NCBI GenBank assembly: GCA_031292455.1
Contig: JARLHC010000111.1
Span: 23,319-87,318, forward strand
Direction of reading: 5' to 3'
Origin: Ignavibacteriaceae bacterium
GTDB lineage: Bacteria > Bacteroidota > Ignavibacteria > Ignavibacteriales > Ignavibacteriaceae
Length of the DNA: 64,000 nt
This document shows positions 16,891 through 26,050 of this stretch, one piece after another. Each line of letters starts with the position of its first letter. The first letter of the stretch is position 1. A model generated the notes under the pieces. The model was given only the letters and a program-made list of their open reading frames with translations. It had not been told where the DNA came from and did no database searches. The position numbers and the translations under genes are program-made.

Positions 16891-18501
16891 ATGAAGAGAA
16901 TTATCCTCTTATTGTTTTTAACTTCAATTCCCGCTACTTATTCCCAGGTAATTTTTGTCCCTGTAGAAAATAATATTTATGAATATTTGTCCGAACTTTC
17001 CATAAAAGGGATAATTTCCTTTAATGATGATATAAAGCCTCTTTCGCGCGATTACATTAGTGGTAAAATTCATGAATTGGAAAGTAAAAAAAAATATCTT
17101 ACTGAAATTGAAATTGAAGAACTTGAATTTTATTCAAAGGAGTATTTCTTTGAACTAAAAAAATATAGTCAGGAAAAATCGGAAAGTATAACCGGTTTTT
17201 TTAATCTTAATGATGATAAGAGATTTAGAGCTTATACATATTATGATTCGCTTTTTTCGATTTTTGTAGATCCGATCTTGGGATATAATCTAAAATCACA
17301 TGACATTAAAAATCATAGTTGGAACGGATTGAACCTCTTTGGTTCTATAGGACCAGACATATCATTCAACTTGAATTTTAAAGATAATCATGTCAGCAAT
17401 CTTATTCAGGCAAGAAATGCATTTTCAAACTCTACTGGTATCGGTTTTTTTGCTGGAAGTGATTATGATGAAGTAAATGGAAATCTGACCTTTAGTTGGA
17501 AGTGGGGTGACTTTTCACTGGGTAAGGATTATTTTGTTTGGGGAAGCGGACAAAGCGGTCAGATAATATTATCAGAAAAAGCTCCATCTTTTCCGTTTAT
17601 TAAACTAAGGGTTTTTCCTGTATCTTGGCTGGATTTTACTTATTTCCACGGGGTTTTGAGTTCAGGAGTAATTGACTCGAGTACTATTAGAATTAATAAA
17701 AATCCATATCGTCCCCATAATGAACTTGTAGAAAAATATATGGCAGCTCATATTATTACTGTTAGACCTTATTCAAACTTCAATATTTCATTAGGAGAAT
17801 CCGTCGTTTATAGCGATCGGTTTCAACCAATTTATTTAATTCCGGTTTTATTTTTTCGTTTGGTTGACCATTACCAGGGTTTTACAGATGCAAGTGGTGG
17901 CAATGCTCAATTATTCGCCAATCTTAGTTACAAAAATTCATATTTAAATAGTGAAATTTATTCTACTTTATTTATCGATGAATTGACATTGACTAGTTAT
18001 TTAAAGGGGAAGAATGCACCTAAGGCAGTGGCTTATACAATAGGAACTCTGTTTATCGATCCTTTCATAAGGGATATTAATATTAACTTGGAATATACCA
18101 AAATTGATCCTTATGTTTATTTTCATGAGGATGACGCACAGCAATATACCAATCGCAATTATCAAATGGGACATTGGATAGGTGGAAACAGTGATCAGGT
18201 TCATTTCTCAATGACAAAAAAGCTTGCAAGAGGTCTGAACTTATGCCTGTCTTATGACTATATTAGGAAAGGTCATTCACCTGTTCTGGGAGAAATCCCA
18301 TATCAGCCACAGGATAGTTTTCTATTCGGTTTAAGGACAAATTACAAGTTCATAAATACTTCTCTTAATTATGAATTGATAAATGATTTTTTTGTAAAAG
18401 TTGGATATAATTGGGAGTCAATTGATAAGGAAATCATTTCCAATGTTTTTACCTCTGATAAGGATAATTATTTCACATTTTCGATAAATTATGGTCTTTG
18501 A
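16891..18501 (+). CDS. Wzi-like capsule assembly outer-membrane protein
   Basis: 536 residues with a signal peptide ('MKRIILLLFLTSIPATYSQ') and a long run of alternating aromatic beta-strands ending 'FTFSINYGL', as expected for an outer-membrane barrel. The segment around residues 205-260 ('WGSGQSGQIILSEKAPSFPF', 'FTYFHGVLSSGV') fits the capsule assembly Wzi family. Wzi binds exported polysaccharide at the cell surface. The gene precedes the SLBB export protein and the tyrosine autokinase, which supports a role in anchoring or organising the polymer made by this locus. Confidence 0.85.
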   Translation: MKRIILLLFLTSIPATYSQVIFVPVENNIYEYLSELSIKGIISFNDDIKPLSRDYISGKIHELESKKKYLTEIEIEELEFYSKEYFFELKKYSQEKSESITGFFNLNDDKRFRAYTYYDSLFSIFVDPILGYNLKSHDIKNHSWNGLNLFGSIGPDISFNLNFKDNHVSNLIQARNAFSNSTGIGFFAGSDYDEVNGNLTFSWKWGDFSLGKDYFVWGSGQSGQIILSEKAPSFPFIKLRVFPVSWLDFTYFHGVLSSGVIDSSTIRINKNPYRPHNELVEKYMAAHIITVRPYSNFNISLGESVVYSDRFQPIYLIPVLFFRLVDHYQGFTDASGGNAQLFANLSYKNSYLNSEIYSTLFIDELTLTSYLKGKNAPKAVAYTIGTLFIDPFIRDININLEYTKIDPYVYFHEDDAQQYTNRNYQMGHWIGGNSDQVHFSMTKKLARGLNLCLSYDYIRKGHSPVLGEIPYQPQDSFLFGLRTNYKFINTSLNYELINDFFVKVGYNWESIDKEIISNVFTSDKDNYFTFSINYGL

Positions 18502-18621
18502 ATAATATCGAGGTTAAGTTTAAGATTAAAACCAATTTCCCCTTTTTTGATTTATTTTGCCTTAATTGGTATATTTATTCTCATTTTTTTCTAAGTTTAG
18601 ATATTATGGAGAAAAGATAGT

Positions 18622-19131
18622 TTGAAAAAAACTTTAATTTTATCATTTTTTATTATTTTCCCAATTTTCATCTCCGCGCAGACTAACGATTTACAATTGG
18701 GAAGCGGGATGAATAAACTGGGAATTCAACAAGGGGGATTCTTTGATTGTTCTGACCCTTCGTCTTTAAATATTAAGGTATCTGTTTGGGGATATGTAAG
18801 ATATCCAGGCAGATATATTATTCCCGTTTACAGTAAAGTTAATGATCTTCTTTCCTATGCTGGGGGTCCTACTGAGGATGCCCGTTTGGAAGACATGAGA
18901 ATTGTTAAAACCGATAGCATCAATTCCAAACAAATAATATATAATTTGAATTTTAAAGATTACCTCATGGATCCAAAAATCTCAAGTGATAGTTCTATGC
19001 AGACTTTAAAAGCTGGTGATGTTTTGCTGGTTTCAGGGTACCCAAGATTTTATTTACGTGATTATATTGGTACAATTTTATCCGTTATTTCGGTTCTAAT
19101 TTCTTTTACAATTTTGGTTAGGCAAAAATGA
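18622..19131 (+). CDS. Minimal SLBB-domain polysaccharide export protein
   Basis: 169 residues starting with TTG at 18622, preceded by GGAG at 18608-18611. It has a signal peptide to about residue 20 (ends 'FISAQTND'), one SLBB domain with 'VWGYVRYPGRYIIP' and 'LLSYAGGPTEDA', and a C-terminal hydrophobic helix (about residues 143-167). It lacks the Poly_export domain and the second SLBB domain of Wza, which has about 380 residues. The C-terminal helix could span the outer membrane as in Wza or anchor it elsewhere. The stop overlaps the kinase start by four bases (ATGA), which ties it to the Wzc-like protein. Confidence 0.83.
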   Translation: MKKTLILSFFIIFPIFISAQTNDLQLGSGMNKLGIQQGGFFDCSDPSSLNIKVSVWGYVRYPGRYIIPVYSKVNDLLSYAGGPTEDARLEDMRIVKTDSINSKQIIYNLNFKDYLMDPKISSDSSMQTLKAGDVLLVSGYPRFYLRDYIGTILSVISVLISFTILVRQK

Positions 19132-21350
19132 GCGAATATTCAGAAAAAGAATTTGATAGCGAAAACTCTTCCAGAAGTTTTAAAGATTTATTAAATCTGG
19201 TTCGAAATGATCCATATCCTGTCTTTATTATTATTTTTAGCTGCTTGATTATCTCTATTGTCTTCGCATTACAATATAGAGATATATATAGATCTACTGC
19301 ATCTTTGAAAATATCAAAACCGAAGGGAGGGGTCCTTGATGGTTCTCTATCACCTGAACTTCAGGGACTTACAGATGATAGATTTATACTTACCGAAATT
19401 GAAATTATGAAAAGCAGTACTGTCCGTAAAAACGTTGCACAAGCTTTATATGACAGCATTAAATCAGTTGGAACACCTGACAGCTTCATGATAGGATTTG
19501 ATCATTCATTCCATATAACTAAGAATGAAAAGAAGATATCTATTGGAGACATTTCTAAAAATCTTGAATATTCTGTAATTATTGAACAAAGAAAGGGAAT
19601 GAATATTGTAGATATTTCGGTCGAATCTCCATCTCCCTTTAGTGCAGCTTTGATTGCAAATATTTATGCAAATGTTTACAAAAGATTTAACCTTGAAGTA
19701 AATAGAGATCAACTGACTATGGTTAAGGATTTTCTCTTGACTCATGTGCAGGAGAAACAACAGGCACTTAAAGAATCTGATTCCTCCTTGAGTCAATTTC
19801 AGACTAAAAATGAAATTATTTCATTAGATGATCAAACTAAAACACTGATTTCTCAATTATCCAGTTTCGAAGCTCAAAGAGATGGTGCCAGTATAGAACT
19901 AGCAGCAACAGATAAAGCCCTGGCTCAATTGGAGGATGAATTCCATCAACAGAACCCACAGGTTCAGTCATATATTGATGCACAGACTAATCAACCTTAT
20001 GTCCTTGGTTTACAGGAACAAATAGCCAAGCTACAAATCCAAAAAGACCTTGTTTCTAAAAATGGAGGCAACGATCAAATTTCTAAACCATCTGATGAAC
20101 AGATTGATATACTTAAGGCTAAGTTAAAAGCGAAAACGGATGTTATGAAACAGTCTATATTTGCGACTAATCCTGAAGCTATCAAAGATCTTTATGCAAA
20201 AATTCTGGATGCAAAAGTTAAGAAAAGAGGATTATCCACTCAGCTTAATCTTCTTAATGATATTTTAAAAAAATACGAAGCACAATTTAACAAATTACCT
20301 ATAACAACAATCAAGTATGCACAGCTTCAGAGAAAAAGAGAAGCTTCGGAAAAGTTATTCTCTTTACTTGAAGAAAAATATCAGGAAGCATTAATCAATG
20401 AGCAATCTCAACCAGGTAATATTTTTATTTTTGATAATGCCGTAAAGTCCAGTATTCCATCGAAACCCAATCGTTCATTAATAATCCTGGTGGGTTTGAT
20501 GGCGGGTATATTCGCAGGATTTGGATACGTATTTATTAAAGATTATTTCGACGATAGGATTAAATCTCCTGAAGAACTTGAAAAACGTAATATTAATATT
20601 CTTGCATGGGTTCCTGTAATTGAAAATATGGGAGCAAATGGGAAAGGAACCGGAGAATTTATTGTTGCTGAAAAACCGGATGCGATGCCGAGTGAAGCAT
20701 TCAAAGCTCTTCGTACTAGAGTTCAGTTCTCTAAAGTCGGAAAAAATATTTTGAAGACTATACTTGTGACTTCAGCTGCCCCTGGTGAAGGAAAAACTGT
20801 TATAAGTGTCAATTTGGCGGGTGCATTTGCTCAGGATAATAAAAAAACCTTGTTGATTGATGCCGATTTAAGAAAACCCAGAATTCATAGTTTATTTAAT
20901 CAACTTAAATCTCCTGGATTTACGGATTATTTTTTTGAAAATGCAACCTTGGATGAAATTATTCGGCCTTCACAATTAGAAAATTTGCATATTATAACAA
21001 CAGGTACTTTGCCACCCAATCCTTCTGAATTGCTTGGTTCGAAAAGAATGGCAGATTTCTTGAATGAAATGCGTGATAGATATGATGTCGTTATACTTGA
21101 TTCTGCACCCATAATAGCTGTAACAGATACGGAAATATTATCAAGATTGGTTGACGCAACTATGGTAGTGGTTTCAACAGATTCTACTCTTCTGAACTTA
21201 GTAGAAAAAGCTGTGCAATTGATAAAGAATGATTATTCGCTATTTATAGGAACAGTACTTAATAAATTCTCTTACAAAGCCGGATATGGTCCCTACTATA
21301 AATATTATTATTATTATTCCGATAAAAAAGAGACGAAGAGTATTTCTTGA
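19128..21350 (+). CDS. Wzc-like chain-length protein fused to BY-kinase
   Basis: A 740-residue polysaccharide co-polymerase with tyrosine autokinase. It has a first membrane helix near residue 30, a long periplasmic coiled region, a GNVR-like segment, a second helix near residue 455 and a cytoplasmic kinase. Kinase motifs are Walker A 'SAAPGEGKT' (Lys556), Walker A' 'LLIDADLRKP' (Asp578, Asp580) and Walker B 'VVILDSAP' (Asp658). The tail has eight tyrosines between residues 720 and 730, including five in a row encoded by TAT repeats, the expected autophosphorylation cluster. It controls polymer length and export together with the SLBB protein and the Wzy-like polymerase. Confidence 0.93.
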   Translation: MSEYSEKEFDSENSSRSFKDLLNLVRNDPYPVFIIIFSCLIISIVFALQYRDIYRSTASLKISKPKGGVLDGSLSPELQGLTDDRFILTEIEIMKSSTVRKNVAQALYDSIKSVGTPDSFMIGFDHSFHITKNEKKISIGDISKNLEYSVIIEQRKGMNIVDISVESPSPFSAALIANIYANVYKRFNLEVNRDQLTMVKDFLLTHVQEKQQALKESDSSLSQFQTKNEIISLDDQTKTLISQLSSFEAQRDGASIELAATDKALAQLEDEFHQQNPQVQSYIDAQTNQPYVLGLQEQIAKLQIQKDLVSKNGGNDQISKPSDEQIDILKAKLKAKTDVMKQSIFATNPEAIKDLYAKILDAKVKKRGLSTQLNLLNDILKKYEAQFNKLPITTIKYAQLQRKREASEKLFSLLEEKYQEALINEQSQPGNIFIFDNAVKSSIPSKPNRSLIILVGLMAGIFAGFGYVFIKDYFDDRIKSPEELEKRNINILAWVPVIENMGANGKGTGEFIVAEKPDAMPSEAFKALRTRVQFSKVGKNILKTILVTSAAPGEGKTVISVNLAGAFAQDNKKTLLIDADLRKPRIHSLFNQLKSPGFTDYFFENATLDEIIRPSQLENLHIITTGTLPPNPSELLGSKRMADFLNEMRDRYDVVILDSAPIIAVTDTEILSRLVDATMVVVSTDSTLLNLVEKAVQLIKNDYSLFIGTVLNKFSYKAGYGPYYKYYYYYSDKKETKSIS

Positions 21351-21359
21351 TAATTATTT

Positions 21360-21674
21360 ATGCCTAATAATGCTAGCAACACTAATATGAATAAACAGAA
21401 AATATTTTATTCAAGAAAAATATCCAGAGTTAAATGTCCTGCTTGTTTAAAAGAGGGAACGCTTCATAAATCAAAAACAAGAAGTTTCAAGGAAAGTTTT
21501 ATCAAAACCTTCTTTTTTTTTAGTTATTATAGGTGCTGGAGTTGCAATTGGAGGGGAATAATGTTTGCAAAATCACTATCCCGGCAATCCTTCAAACTTC
21601 TATTCCTTTATGTTGTATTAGCTGTCTGCAGTTCGTTTATAGTATTAATGATTTTGAAACAATTTGTAAATTAA
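21360..21674 (+). CDS. Small zinc-ribbon membrane protein of unknown function
   Basis: 104 residues, ten bases after the kinase gene. Two CxxC pairs, 'CPAC' (Cys26, Cys29) and 'CWSC' (Cys59, Cys62), form a treble-clef or ribbon-like zinc site. A single hydrophobic helix follows near residues 78-98 ('LLFLYVVLAVCSSFIVLMIL'), placing the ribbon most likely in the cytoplasm. I do not recognise a family. Lying between the Wzc-like kinase and the polymerase, it may be an accessory factor of polymer assembly, but nothing in the sequence proves this. Confidence 0.65.
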   Translation: MPNNASNTNMNKQKIFYSRKISRVKCPACLKEGTLHKSKTRSFKESFIKTFFFFSYYRCWSCNWRGIMFAKSLSRQSFKLLFLYVVLAVCSSFIVLMILKQFVN

Positions 21675-21766
21675 TTTTTTTAAGCAAATAGTAAAACAAT
21701 ATATTTTGCGAAATAATTGTTGCGAATATTGTTTGAAATTCCCTTCCTTTACTAAATATTATCCAA

Positions 21767-22960
21767 ATGAATAAAAAAATAGCATTAATAGCATTCCCGC
21801 TATTCTTTATACTTGCAGCTACTAGGAGTATTGAGAATATTAAATGGATATCATATTCAGCCCCACTTTTTTATTTATTTTTTATTTTTGACGGATTAAA
21901 AGACTTAAAAAATAAGGAACTTAGGTTATCCTTACTACTGATTACTACTTTCGGTCTTTGGGCTATGGTTACTTCATGTTGGTCTACCTACCCCCGCGAA
22001 AGCTATATAAGAAGTTTAGTTTTTATGGTATCATCCTCAAGTTTAATCCTGGGTGGATATTGTTGGGTTAAATATTTTAGAGAAAAGGAATTCGGTTTCT
22101 TAATCCCCTTGAATATCCTGCTTTTACTAGTCTCATTATTTTCTTTAATGACAAAAATACCTTTTGATTATTGGGCTGGGTATGGTTATGGTCTTAAAAG
22201 CTTTTGGGGTCATCAAAACATTCTTGCTAGTTTAATTATTTTTTCATTACCTGGAATCTTTATGCTTCCGGTTAAAGATAAAAAAATCAATATTTTAATA
22301 ACTTCCTTTCTTTTAATTCTTAATATTTACATACTTATTCTGACTCATTCCAGAACGTCATTGGCTGTAATAATATTATCTGCTTTCCTTTTTGCATTGC
22401 TCTCAAAACGCATAAAAATCTTCGCTATAATAATGTTGATATTTCTAACTCTTATAATTACCTATATGGTAAATAATAATTTTCAAAGTCATATAAAGAA
22501 TTATTTGTTTAAAACCGAAATCTCCTTGTTGGATAGAAAAATGCCAGTGATTTCGGCAAGCTATGAAGCAGCAGTAATTGGGGGTTGGAAAGGCTTAGGA
22601 TTTGGGGTTAGTGATAATACAGTCTTAAGTAATCTTTTGTTTAATGTCCATTATCATTTTGAAGGGGTTAGATTAGTCAGAGAAAAAGCAGTTAGTATTT
22701 ATGCTCTAATTGAAGAGACTGGTTGGATTGGGTTGATTCTATTTCTTTTTTTTGTATTGTACCTGCTTTATTTGACAGTTAAAACGTATCTGAATACTAT
22801 GAGTTGGAGTTCCGTTATGATGGTTTGTCTGCTGATAGGAATGAGCCTGCATGCACAGTTAGAAGGTTGGTGGTTAGGTGTAGGTTCAGTACAGTTTCCA
22901 ATATTTATGGCATTAGCAGGAATAACAATAGGGAAAATTGGTATTAAAGCAGAACAATAA
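21767..22960 (+). CDS. O-antigen polymerase/ligase family protein (Wzy/WaaL type)
   Basis: 397 residues with about ten hydrophobic helices. The Wzy_C/WaaL family region is seen in 'SFWGHQNILASLIIFSLPG' (about residue 147) and 'ILTHSRTSLAVIILS' (about residue 190), with a long periplasmic loop after it. In a locus with Wzc and an initiating transferase, polymerisation of undecaprenyl-linked repeat units (Wzy) is likelier than ligation to lipid A. No Wzx flippase is visible in this window; it may lie to the left. Confidence 0.83.
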   Translation: MNKKIALIAFPLFFILAATRSIENIKWISYSAPLFYLFFIFDGLKDLKNKELRLSLLLITTFGLWAMVTSCWSTYPRESYIRSLVFMVSSSSLILGGYCWVKYFREKEFGFLIPLNILLLLVSLFSLMTKIPFDYWAGYGYGLKSFWGHQNILASLIIFSLPGIFMLPVKDKKINILITSFLLILNIYILILTHSRTSLAVIILSAFLFALLSKRIKIFAIIMLIFLTLIITYMVNNNFQSHIKNYLFKTEISLLDRKMPVISASYEAAVIGGWKGLGFGVSDNTVLSNLLFNVHYHFEGVRLVREKAVSIYALIEETGWIGLILFLFFVLYLLYLTVKTYLNTMSWSSVMMVCLLIGMSLHAQLEGWWLGVGSVQFPIFMALAGITIGKIGIKAEQ

Positions 22961-23053
22961 TTGTAATATTTTATAAAGAAAATTATTTCAGTACTTTTGA
23001 AATAAATTTTGAATAAAAGATAAAGTTAGCTCTATAATGTATTCTGGTATATT

Positions 23054-24109
23054 ATGAATATCCTATTCTTAACGGACTATATGTTGTATGTCTCTGGAGT
23101 ATCGAAACATTTATTTTATTTGCTATCAGAATTATCCAAAGATGAGGCGTATAATATTATTCTGGTTTGCCCGGGTGGAGATTTTATAGATGAATTCAAA
23201 AAATTAAAAATTACTGTAATTGAAATTGAAGAAATATCGCATCAAAAGCGTTCGTATTTAAATTTTCTAAAATCCGTATTATCTATTTATAGCATAGTTA
23301 AAAAAAATAAAATTGAAATAATCCATTCCCACACGCATTATTCTGCTAATATTGCATGGTGGGTTTCAAAAATAACGAAATGTATTACGATTCAAACCAT
23401 TCACGGTGTAATACCTTCAGGAGGTAGATTCCCACATTTTATAGCAGATTATTTTATTATAGTTAATAAAAATTCAATTAAACACCTGATGTCGAATAGA
23501 AAAAAGAAGGAGAGAATATTCTTTGTGAATCTTGGTATACCCATACCAGAAAAACACCTTAAGGATAATAGTGAAATAAAAATATTATTCGCTTCAAGGC
23601 TAGTCCCTGAGAAAGGTGGAGATATTTATCTTGACGCAATCGCATTAGCAAAAGATAAACTAATTGTAAAAAATTCGTTTGCTATGGCTGGCGAAGGGGT
23701 GTCTGAAAATGAGTTAAGAAAACAAATAACTGATTTAAAAATACAAGTAAGTTTCTTGGGTAAAGTTGAAAATATTTATGACTATCTAAAGGACTCGCAT
23801 ATATTTATATTTACTTCAAGGTATCAACTGGAAGGATTTCCTTTAACAATTGTTGAGGCAGCCTTAAATGGGAATTTAATAATTACTTCAGATTTTGCCA
23901 GCTTAAAGGAGATATTTCAAGAAGATATTGACTGCTTGGTTTTCCATAATAATGATTCCATACAACTTTCTGAAAAAATTATTCTTGCAGTTAATAATTA
24001 TAAGGATTATTCCGAAATGATTGTTCAAGGTATAGAAAAAGCAAAAAATAATTTTTCTATAAGTAAAATGTTGTATGAATTAAAGCAAGTATATCAGAAT
24101 GTTACATAA
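23054..24109 (+). CDS. GT4 glycosyltransferase
   Basis: A 351-residue GT-B enzyme with the GT4 opening 'MNILFLTDYMLYVSGVSKHL', the acceptor-domain 'IIHSHTHYSANIAW', the donor-domain start 'ILFASRLVPEKGGDIYLDA' and 'QLEGFPLTIVEAALNG' carrying EX7E. It follows a 93-base AT-rich gap after the polymerase and overlaps the next gene by 11 bases, so it starts the second glycosyltransferase block of the locus. The sugar transferred is not predictable. Confidence 0.85.
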   Translation: MNILFLTDYMLYVSGVSKHLFYLLSELSKDEAYNIILVCPGGDFIDEFKKLKITVIEIEEISHQKRSYLNFLKSVLSIYSIVKKNKIEIIHSHTHYSANIAWWVSKITKCITIQTIHGVIPSGGRFPHFIADYFIIVNKNSIKHLMSNRKKKERIFFVNLGIPIPEKHLKDNSEIKILFASRLVPEKGGDIYLDAIALAKDKLIVKNSFAMAGEGVSENELRKQITDLKIQVSFLGKVENIYDYLKDSHIFIFTSRYQLEGFPLTIVEAALNGNLIITSDFASLKEIFQEDIDCLVFHNNDSIQLSEKIILAVNNYKDYSEMIVQGIEKAKNNFSISKMLYELKQVYQNVT

Positions 24110-24956
24110 TATACCTATTACTGTTCTGATGACAACTTACAACTGTGGTCAGTTTATTAAGACCTCAATAAATAGTATTCTAAATCAAAACTATAAGAAC
24201 TTTGAATTATTAATTATTGATGATGGTTCTGATGATAACACTGGAGATGTTATAAAAGAGGTGAATAGTGACAAAATAAGATATATCTGGTTGGAACATA
24301 TTGGCAGAAGTGCAGCATTAAATTATGGACTTAAAGTTGCCTCATTTGAATGGGTCGCCTTAATGGATGCAGATGACCTTGCAGCCCCTGAAAGGCTTGA
24401 AAAAGAAATAAGTTTGATTAATGGGAATAATCAGAATATAATCTTTTCGGATTCTGTTTATTTTATGAACAATAAAATTCAATTTCTCAATATGGTTAAT
24501 CCTGAAAAAGAAGATATGAAAAGAAAAATTGAATTAAGAGGGCATATATGCAATTCAAGTGTTGTATATAACAGGAATTTTATTCTGGAAAATGGAGGAT
24601 ATAATGAAAAGCTTGTACATTCGGAGGATCATGAGCTATGGATTAGGTTACTTAATAAAGGCAACTTTATACATGTGAATGACTGGTTAATATTTATGAG
24701 AATTAGGAAAAATTCCTTAAGTACCAAAGTTAACGATAGCCCTCCTCGGAAAATATCAATATTTGATGGCAGTAACAATCCAATGATAGAAAAAAAAATT
24801 GGTATTTTAAGAATTGGCAGAGAGTATATGTTCAGAAAAAAAGTTAAGTTAAGAGTGAAGTATTTTTTATGGAAATATTGGAATTATAAAGCATATATCA
24901 GTTTATCGGAAAAATTAAGTGATTTAAGTAAGTCTGGAGCCGTTTTTTCTCAATGA
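24099..24956 (+). CDS. GT2 family glycosyltransferase
   Basis: 285 residues with the GT-A fold markers 'PITVLMTTYNCGQFI' at the N-terminus, 'LLIIDDGSDDNTGDVI' (nucleotide-binding aspartates), 'VALMDADDLAAPERL' (the DxD metal site) and 'HSEDHELWIRLLNKG' (ED motif for the catalytic base). These are inverting enzymes that usually add a beta-linked sugar on the cytoplasmic side. The start lies 11 bases inside the preceding gene and the end has an ATGA overlap with the next. Confidence 0.9.
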   Translation: MLHNIPITVLMTTYNCGQFIKTSINSILNQNYKNFELLIIDDGSDDNTGDVIKEVNSDKIRYIWLEHIGRSAALNYGLKVASFEWVALMDADDLAAPERLEKEISLINGNNQNIIFSDSVYFMNNKIQFLNMVNPEKEDMKRKIELRGHICNSSVVYNRNFILENGGYNEKLVHSEDHELWIRLLNKGNFIHVNDWLIFMRIRKNSLSTKVNDSPPRKISIFDGSNNPMIEKKIGILRIGREYMFRKKVKLRVKYFLWKYWNYKAYISLSEKLSDLSKSGAVFSQ

Positions 24957-26035
24957 TAAAGACAAAAAAATGTGCAATACTTCATTTACAGATAGAATTA
25001 AATAAGACATGTGGAGTTTCCAGGTCAATTCTACGAATTATTAAAAACAGTCATAATTATGAACATCATGTGATTTCATTAGGGGGAGATGCCTTAGATA
25101 GATTCGATTTATTCAATTTGAAGATTATTAAAGCCAATAGGAATTCACTATATGGTACTCTCAAAATATTTTTTACTACATTGAAATATATAAAACAGAA
25201 TCATATACAAATTGTTCATTCCCATCATCGTTATTTTGATCTCTTGGCATCTCTGCTAAAAACAATTACTTCAATTCGAACAGTCACAACTGTTCATAGT
25301 AAAGTATATAAAAAGAAATTATTTAGTTACAAAAGTGAAAAATTAATTGTTGTAAGCAATACGATAAAGTTACACTTGATACAATATTTTAATATAAATC
25401 CTTCAAAAATATACTTGATAAATAATTTTGTTGATAAAAATGAAATTAGTATAACTCAAAAAAAAGAGGAAATATTTTCGGAATTAGGTCTTAGTCCGGA
25501 TACGCCTCTTATAGGTTATTTCGGCAGGCTTGATATAAAAGAAAAGGGAGTTGATATTCTGCTCGAAGCTCTGCAAATGATCATAGTCGAGATGCCTTCG
25601 GTTTTTCTAATATTGGCTGGAAATGGAATTGATGAACAATTGTTAAAAAAGATTGCTTTAAATAAAAAACTACCTGCCAGATTTTTAGGAAATATCAGCA
25701 ATATCTGGAATTATTTAAATGCTTGTGATATTGTTGTTCTTCCTTCAAGAGTTGAACCATTTAATCTGGTTATGATTGAGGCCGGATTAATAAGTAAAAC
25801 CGTAATCGGGGCAAGAGTAGATGGAATTGCAGAAACTATCAAGGATCGCTTGACCGGAATTTTATTCATTAAAGAAAATGCAATTGATCTCAAAAACAAA
25901 ATTATCGAGCTATTGAAAGATAAAAATTTAATGGATAGTTTAAGGCAAAATCTTCATGAAGAGGTTATGTGTGAATTTACTTCTGAAATAATTATTCCCC
26001 GAATTGAAAATTTTTATAATCAGCTTCTTCTATAG
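24953..26035 (+). CDS. GT4 glycosyltransferase
   Basis: 360 residues, GT-B fold. The acceptor domain has 'IVHSHHRYFDLLASLLK' and the donor domain 'IGYFGRLDIKEKGVDILLEA' and 'SRVEPFNLVMIEAGL' with the two glutamates of the EX7E motif. It is coupled by an ATGA overlap to the GT2 gene and sits 15 bases before the WecG-like gene. Retaining mechanism by family; donor unknown. Confidence 0.85.
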   Translation: MIKTKKCAILHLQIELNKTCGVSRSILRIIKNSHNYEHHVISLGGDALDRFDLFNLKIIKANRNSLYGTLKIFFTTLKYIKQNHIQIVHSHHRYFDLLASLLKTITSIRTVTTVHSKVYKKKLFSYKSEKLIVVSNTIKLHLIQYFNINPSKIYLINNFVDKNEISITQKKEEIFSELGLSPDTPLIGYFGRLDIKEKGVDILLEALQMIIVEMPSVFLILAGNGIDEQLLKKIALNKKLPARFLGNISNIWNYLNACDIVVLPSRVEPFNLVMIEAGLISKTVIGARVDGIAETIKDRLTGILFIKENAIDLKNKIIELLKDKNLMDSLRQNLHEEVMCEFTSEIIIPRIENFYNQLLL

Positions 26036-26050
26036 GAACTACCCAGAAAA

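Noticed and set aside
18531..18570. ACCAATT/AATTGGT inverted repeat before the SLBB gene
   Set aside because: A 26-base loop and AT-rich 7-bp arms make it indistinguishable from chance.
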